From Siphonodentalium dalli (Eukaryota > Mollusca > Scaphopoda > Gadilida > Siphonodentaliidae), in the NCBI GenBank assembly GCA_032622095.1, contig CP136061.1, positions 137,481,587 through 137,545,586 on the forward strand: a stretch of DNA of 64,000 nt. Reading direction: 5' to 3'. The notes under the pieces were generated by a model that did not search any database, was not told the origin of the DNA, and worked only from the letters and a program-made list of their open reading frames with translations. The position numbers and the translations under genes are program-made. Within the stretch, counting starts at the first letter, position 1. Each line of letters starts with the position of its first letter. Shown piece after piece: positions 59,305 through 64,000 of the stretch.

Positions 59305-61057
59305 CCCTTACCGAACAGAATGGCTTATTGAGCCATCCCTAAGCCCTCGCTTAGCCATCAGAGACCAATGATGGCTAAGATAAACCATCACTCTAGTTAT
59401 TTTAGCACTCATGGAGAATAAGAAGGGGTGTGATGGCTTATATAGCCATCCAATCAGGAAGAATTTCTGGTGATGGCCAAGGTGATGGTTAGTGGATGGC
59501 TACCAACATGGAATTATATTCACTAGCCATCATTACTGGTGGTTAAGAATTTATTCGATAACCATCAGACTGGAGAAGTTTTAACATTTGAATGTTATTA
59601 GCCTTCATGAAAGTCATATTAATTGTTAGGAGACCTGCTCTCCTCAGACTGCCATAGACCTGACATATGACTGCCATATGTTGGTCCAACCATATAGAGG
59701 CTGTATAGATGCATCCTGGGATATTGTAAGTCAACTACATTTGAATTGTAACTGCTAGTCTATATTCACTGCTCAAGTTTGTTGTTCCAGTATTTTTTTC
59801 ACTTATGTTCTTAGCAGTCTTATAAACTTGTGATTTCTTTAGTTGAGATTCATTGGACTAGTATTGTAATGGCTTCAAGATATGCTGAACCTGCTAATTT
59901 TAAAAGTTGTGAAACAACTATCAGAAATCCGCATGTTTATCAAACATTCTGCCTGAGATTCTGAGAAAATATCCTGCTGCCACTAAGATATATACAAATT
60001 AATCTGGAAATTGGTAAGTACAATCCTCAGCACTATATTTTCTAATTTATTGGGCATGATATGACACATTAAACATCTTGAAAAAAAACATATTCATATT
60101 TAACCATTCCGATGGGAGCTTCTTGAAATTTTTTGAAAATCCTGTACCAATGCAATTCTCTAGCTAGCCAGCACATTCTCTTATATATGCGAGGCTTGAT
60201 CCCTATAGATGGGAAACTCGCATATATAAGATAATTCAGCTGGAACCAGGTTCTTTAATGCTGCACCAGCATATATAGTTCCCATATTGGAAGGATTAAA
60301 AGAACTATCTTGACCAGACTATTTTCTTTTGAATTTTGACAAAAATCTGCAGAAATCTTTGGCTGGCCCAGCCTAATGTGAAGATGTTGCATGATTCCAG
60401 ACACCATACAGTACGTGTGTCCAGTGATACAATTGTAAATCGTTTCCACTGTATTTATGATGAAAACTTGGCAAAAGATAACAAAAATAATGGACATTGT
60501 TAAATATGTTGTTAAAAATTAATTTTATGATATAACATATTATTTTAAAAATAATTCATTCTCAAATAGATGATGCCAAAGAGTTATCCCTCCTGAAGCA
60601 AGTTATATAACATTCCTAAGCCATCACTAAATGTCCAGGGCTAACAATCCGATGGCTTACTATATATCGCCATCGGCTTACTAGCCATCAGCCTACTAGC
60701 CATCGCTTACTAGCCATCGGCCTACTAGCCATCGGCCTACTATCCATCAGCTTACAAGCCATCAGTAGCGTACTAGCCATCCGTGGCTTACTAGCCATCG
60801 GCCTACTAGCCATCGGCCTACTAGCCATCCATCCATCGAGGGCTAAGCGATGGCTTAGCTCATTTAAATATTTCGGCCTATAGGAGGGTTAAGCGATGGC
60901 TAATAAGCCATCATCTAGCCATCACCTAGCCTCGATGGCTAAATTTTGCATTAGCCATCCATATCCTCCGAAAACTACTAGCCATCAGTAAGCCATCATT
61001 CCTTCTCTTCCGAGTGCTAAAGAATGGCTAACAGATGGCTAATGATTTCGGTAAGGG
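59305..61057. mobile_element. 1.75-kb transposon with CCCTTACCGAA ends and AGCCATC subterminal repeats
   Basis: Ends CCCTTACCGAA (59305-59315) and TTCGGTAAGGG (61047-61057). Dozens of AGCCATC/GATGGCT heptamers crowd 59325-59560 and 60600-61045, as expected of subterminal transposase-binding sites. The surrounding GCAGAATGAGGTC-family repeat is split cleanly. Comparison with its copy at 35511-35545 gives an empty site and implies a short CT duplication (59303-59304 and 61058-61059). No transposase frame; a TTAA MITE is nested inside. Confidence 0.82.
60100..60299. mobile_element. TTAA-type MITE, diverged copy 5 (nested)
   Basis: 200 bp, TTAA at 60100-60103 and 60296-60299, ends CCATTCCGATGGGA and CCCATATTGGAAGG. 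One hairpin is intact (TCTTATATATGCGAG / CTCGCATATATAAGA around TTGATCCCTATAGATGGGA) and the other is reduced. It sits inside the CCCTTACCGAA transposon. Confidence 0.78.
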
Positions 61058-61169
61058 CTCCCATAGTAGTTGAGGCCTAAGCAGAATGAGTTTCCCAAAG
61101 GGTGAATTTAGTGACGCTATCTCACACGGCGTCACCAAATTCACTTTCTGGGAACATCATTCTGCTTAG

Positions 61170-61400
61170 GGGTCATCTCAAAACTACTATCGGGATCCCG
61201 ATAAATATACCGATAGGATTCCGATAACTCAAAACTATCTTCTAAATTTCCCGATAGATTCCGATAGAGCGGTCACCATTTCCCGAAAATATTCCGATAC
61301 CGCATCTAAATATTCCGATAACACGCTGATTTCCCGAAAAATTTCCCGAAAACTTTCCGAAAGTAATGTACGTAGCGTATTGCCAACTTTCCGATAATTT
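61170..61400. repeat. Cluster of TTCCCGATA / TTCCGATA motifs
   Basis: At least a dozen TTCC(C)GA(T/A)A words in 230 bp, starting with the palindrome TATCGGGATCCCGATA at 61186-61201. Spacing is irregular. No frame. Confidence 0.75.
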
Positions 61401-64000
61401 ACCCATTTATTTCAAGAACATTTAGGCCTATGTCTGTTTTGATAATCGACGAATCGAGCGTGTTGTTTTGTTTATGTGTTTCTGTTTCCGGTTCTATTTG
61501 TTGTCATTACTTTTGGATTCGTCCACAGCCTCCTTCGTAAGCATATTTTTATTGGGGTGGAAGCTTGTTTAAACGAATTAAAACTCTACTCGTTTCAAGT
61601 TTTGATTCCAAGTTATTAAATTGTCCGTTGAATTATTTTTGCATATTATTCATACAGCACATATCTCCTAGAAACTCTCCGAAGGAAACATAAAAAGAAA
61701 TGGTTTCATAAAGGTAGTATCCCTTCAACACTAGCAATAGACTGTTCCAAAGTGAACGTGATAAAAAAATTATATATATTTGATAAAAATCGAATAAATT
61801 ACCAAACATGTGAAATAAATGCCATAAGATTACGATAATTACTACACATTGGCTTCAAATAGTTGATTTTCGATCGCAGGTATCATGCTTCAAACAATGT
61901 TTGAGAACTATATTGTTCGGCTGATTTTCCTCACCTGATTTGCGCTTATTTTTGGCGCCATCAGTATCTTGTAAACAATTCATGCCACCAGGATTTCGAT
62001 TCATCATTCAAGAATAAATTCGTTCTCAAAACTACAGGCAATAAATATAATTTCTCCCGTGTATTGTTTTTATCAATCATACTCAGTGTAAAATTGACAA
62101 GGTAATTCTTAAATGCAGATAACGAAATGCGCTAAATCATTAATATTGAAAATGGCGCGTCTTGCACGTGGTCGCCTCGCCGCCTTTCCTGACACAAATA
62201 TTAAAAACATAACAAAAGTTTTACGCAGTCAATTCTTTAATTTTTCACATCACAATTTGGCGTATTTCCTGGAGACTATCTAAGTGATAATGCGCAGTGA
62301 ATGTGAACATTAGTAATCTCACAAGAACAAAATAATCAGCGGTGACAAAAATGTTTACCCCTCCGAGAACCTCATATGCACCCAATGTTCGTACTTGACC
62401 CAGTTATGATCGATAGATCCCTGCACATTTCGATGCGTCGATCATGCCGTCATATATGACATAATATTTATTGGCAAGTCATTTTAAAACAATGGACAGG
62501 CTATTAATATCGAAAGTACGCACATTTAAGATATCAAACTAAATAAAAGTTAGCAAGACATCTTTTTGAAAACAAAAATGACGAAATATAGGAGCATGAT
62601 CAGGCCAACTGCAAATAAATCGCATCGTGTTACCTTGACCTCGATGATGCAATTGTGATATTCGACAATGTCAACATAATTAGGCTATGTTCAACTTATC
62701 GAAATAATCAATGCCGCCTTATAATTAGTAGTAATTACAGAAAACGAAATTAATGTAGAATATGAAAAGCAGCCCATGCATACATTTAATTGCCAGTTAA
62801 ATGTTATGATTACTTCGCGTACTTATATAACCTTTGCACTGCAGATTTGCATGGAATTTTCCATTCATATTTTCACAGGTCTGTATAGATGCTCTTTATT
62901 TACCATATTACGATTCATGAAAAAACTATGGAATATTACTGCTAAATGTTGCTAAAACTTTACATGTACAGCAGAACACCCCCCCCCATATGTCATGTTT
63001 CAATATATAGCCTACTCTTGACTAAAGTGTAGAGAACCGAGTAGATATTCATGGCGTGCATGATCACGATCTACCCCACCCCCCCCCCCCCACGAAACTG
63101 CATGACCATGCAGAATGTAGGCATAACAGCAAAATTTTCTGCTTAGGCTAAAGTTAAACCCACTGTGGAGATATATTTTTCTTTCAACGGCTGTCTACTT
63201 GCGAGATTTGTTGTTTCCATGCATGTGCTGGTAAACAAAAATCCAATTGCGTTATAAAGCACATCAAATGCTGCATGGACATCGCCATGATTGCAATATA
63301 AATTTTGCCTAGGCTATGTATATTCGGAATATACGTGTACACAGGCCCGATATTTTTTTAAAGCTTGAGTTGTCCCATGTTTGAAATTGTTTTATAAATC
63401 CGTTCACTGTGTGAAATTTTCAAGACGTATTATATAAATACCTACTCTGCAATGCCACAGAAACGTAAACATTGATGACCCCAATTCCTGGAATCGGGCT
63501 AAAAATAGAACATACGACATCTCGTGTTAAGACTGCACTCGATTTTGCATGCATTAATTGTGTCGTCGGCGATTCGCGATTAAATACAAATCTTTTACAT
63601 TTGCCATAATATATGTATTTCTTTATTTCCTCCATATTTAAAAGTCGGATGTATTTAAACATATTACAAACACAAGCTTTGAAGATAGTAGCCGCAAAGC
63701 CGAAATAAATCTTAGAATTTAATCAATTGATGGATCTGTTCTATTTTTAGAAAGTGAAAGTAGCCGCTTGCATTAAGGCCTACTATACATATTTGGGTAT
63801 GCTCCCCGTGAATTGATTTTGAAGATTTCCCGATGGGTGGGGTGTATTGTCCGGGTAAAATACCGATATTGTACGTATAGCATCCACTGATCACCACAGT
63901 ATAAAATATAATAGTTCTACGACACGTGTCCCATGATACTGTAAAACTTTATACTAACGATTTCTCATATTAGGTAACTATTAAATCAATAATAAAGATA
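61400..64000. other. AT-rich sequence, no feature recognised
   Basis: Apart from C-runs at about 62981-62988 and 63077-63091, I see no convincing exon, RNA gene or element ends. It could be intron or intergenic sequence upstream of the minus-strand gene. Confidence 0.5.

Noticed and set aside
60255-60497. 80-codon minus frame with an acceptor-like start
   Set aside because: It falls inside the CCCTTACCGAA transposon next to a nested MITE. No donor, no recognised domain.

Overview
The window is eukaryotic, almost certainly a marine invertebrate. It is AT-rich, holds no prokaryote-style operons, and contains one gene split by long introns plus many layers of repeats. The interspersed repeats, with ACGG/GACGGACGG tails, 'AAGATGGC(C/T)GCC' blocks, a tRNA-derived SINE ending in (AATC)n and CR1/Jockey-like LINE scraps, look like a mollusc, most likely a bivalve. 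That taxonomic call is an inference from repeat style.

The one gene I can prove is on the minus strand. Eight exons between 44569 and 9053 join in frame through GT/AG junctions into 374 codons. They encode an RCC1-like seven-bladed propeller with one unusual blade. The exons total 1.1 kb in 35.5 kb of genomic sequence. The 5' and 3' parts of the gene are not securely found. Two weaker candidate upstream exons are at about 52.9-53.05 kb and 50.5-50.6 kb.

Layout. 1-1190 is an unassigned GC-richer block. 1195-2511 is an old terminal-inverted-repeat (TIR) element split by a hAT-type element that still has a perfect 8-bp target duplication (TSD). 2601-3176 is a 290-bp duplication. 3740-5510 is a ~165-bp tandem array. 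5970-7016 is an unassigned coding-like block. 7440-8760 is degenerate repeats. 9-13 kb holds the three most downstream exons and intronic repeats. 13525-18492 is a 5-kb structure with ~1-kb inverted arms. 18867-19224 is a T-shaped foldback element. 22-26.5 kb holds three exons, with LINE fragments and a TTAA-flanked MITE between them. 27716-34186 is a four-copy array of a 451-bp TIR element with a ~900-bp spacer; a 1.9-kb element interrupts the first spacer. 34.8-35.4 kb is a MITE beside an exon. 36-43 kb is nested repeats. 44.4 kb is the most upstream sure exon. 45.8 kb is an intact SINE. 47-54 kb is dispersed repeats. 54.4-58.8 kb includes a mosaic of exact duplicated pieces. 59.3-61.06 kb is a transposon with 'AGCCATC' subterminal repeats. 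61.2-61.4 kb is a CCGATA-motif cluster. 61.4-64 kb is featureless AT-rich sequence.

The most interesting thread is architectural. At least three sequence-unrelated element families here have termini or whole bodies predicted to fold as a stem carrying two side hairpins (T or cloverleaf shape). In the TTAA family the hairpin core sequence differs between copies while pairing is kept. Four of the five TTAA-family copies lie in introns of the RCC1 gene, one of them 13 nt from a 5' splice site, and one interrupts a LINE reading frame that becomes continuous again when the insert is subtracted.
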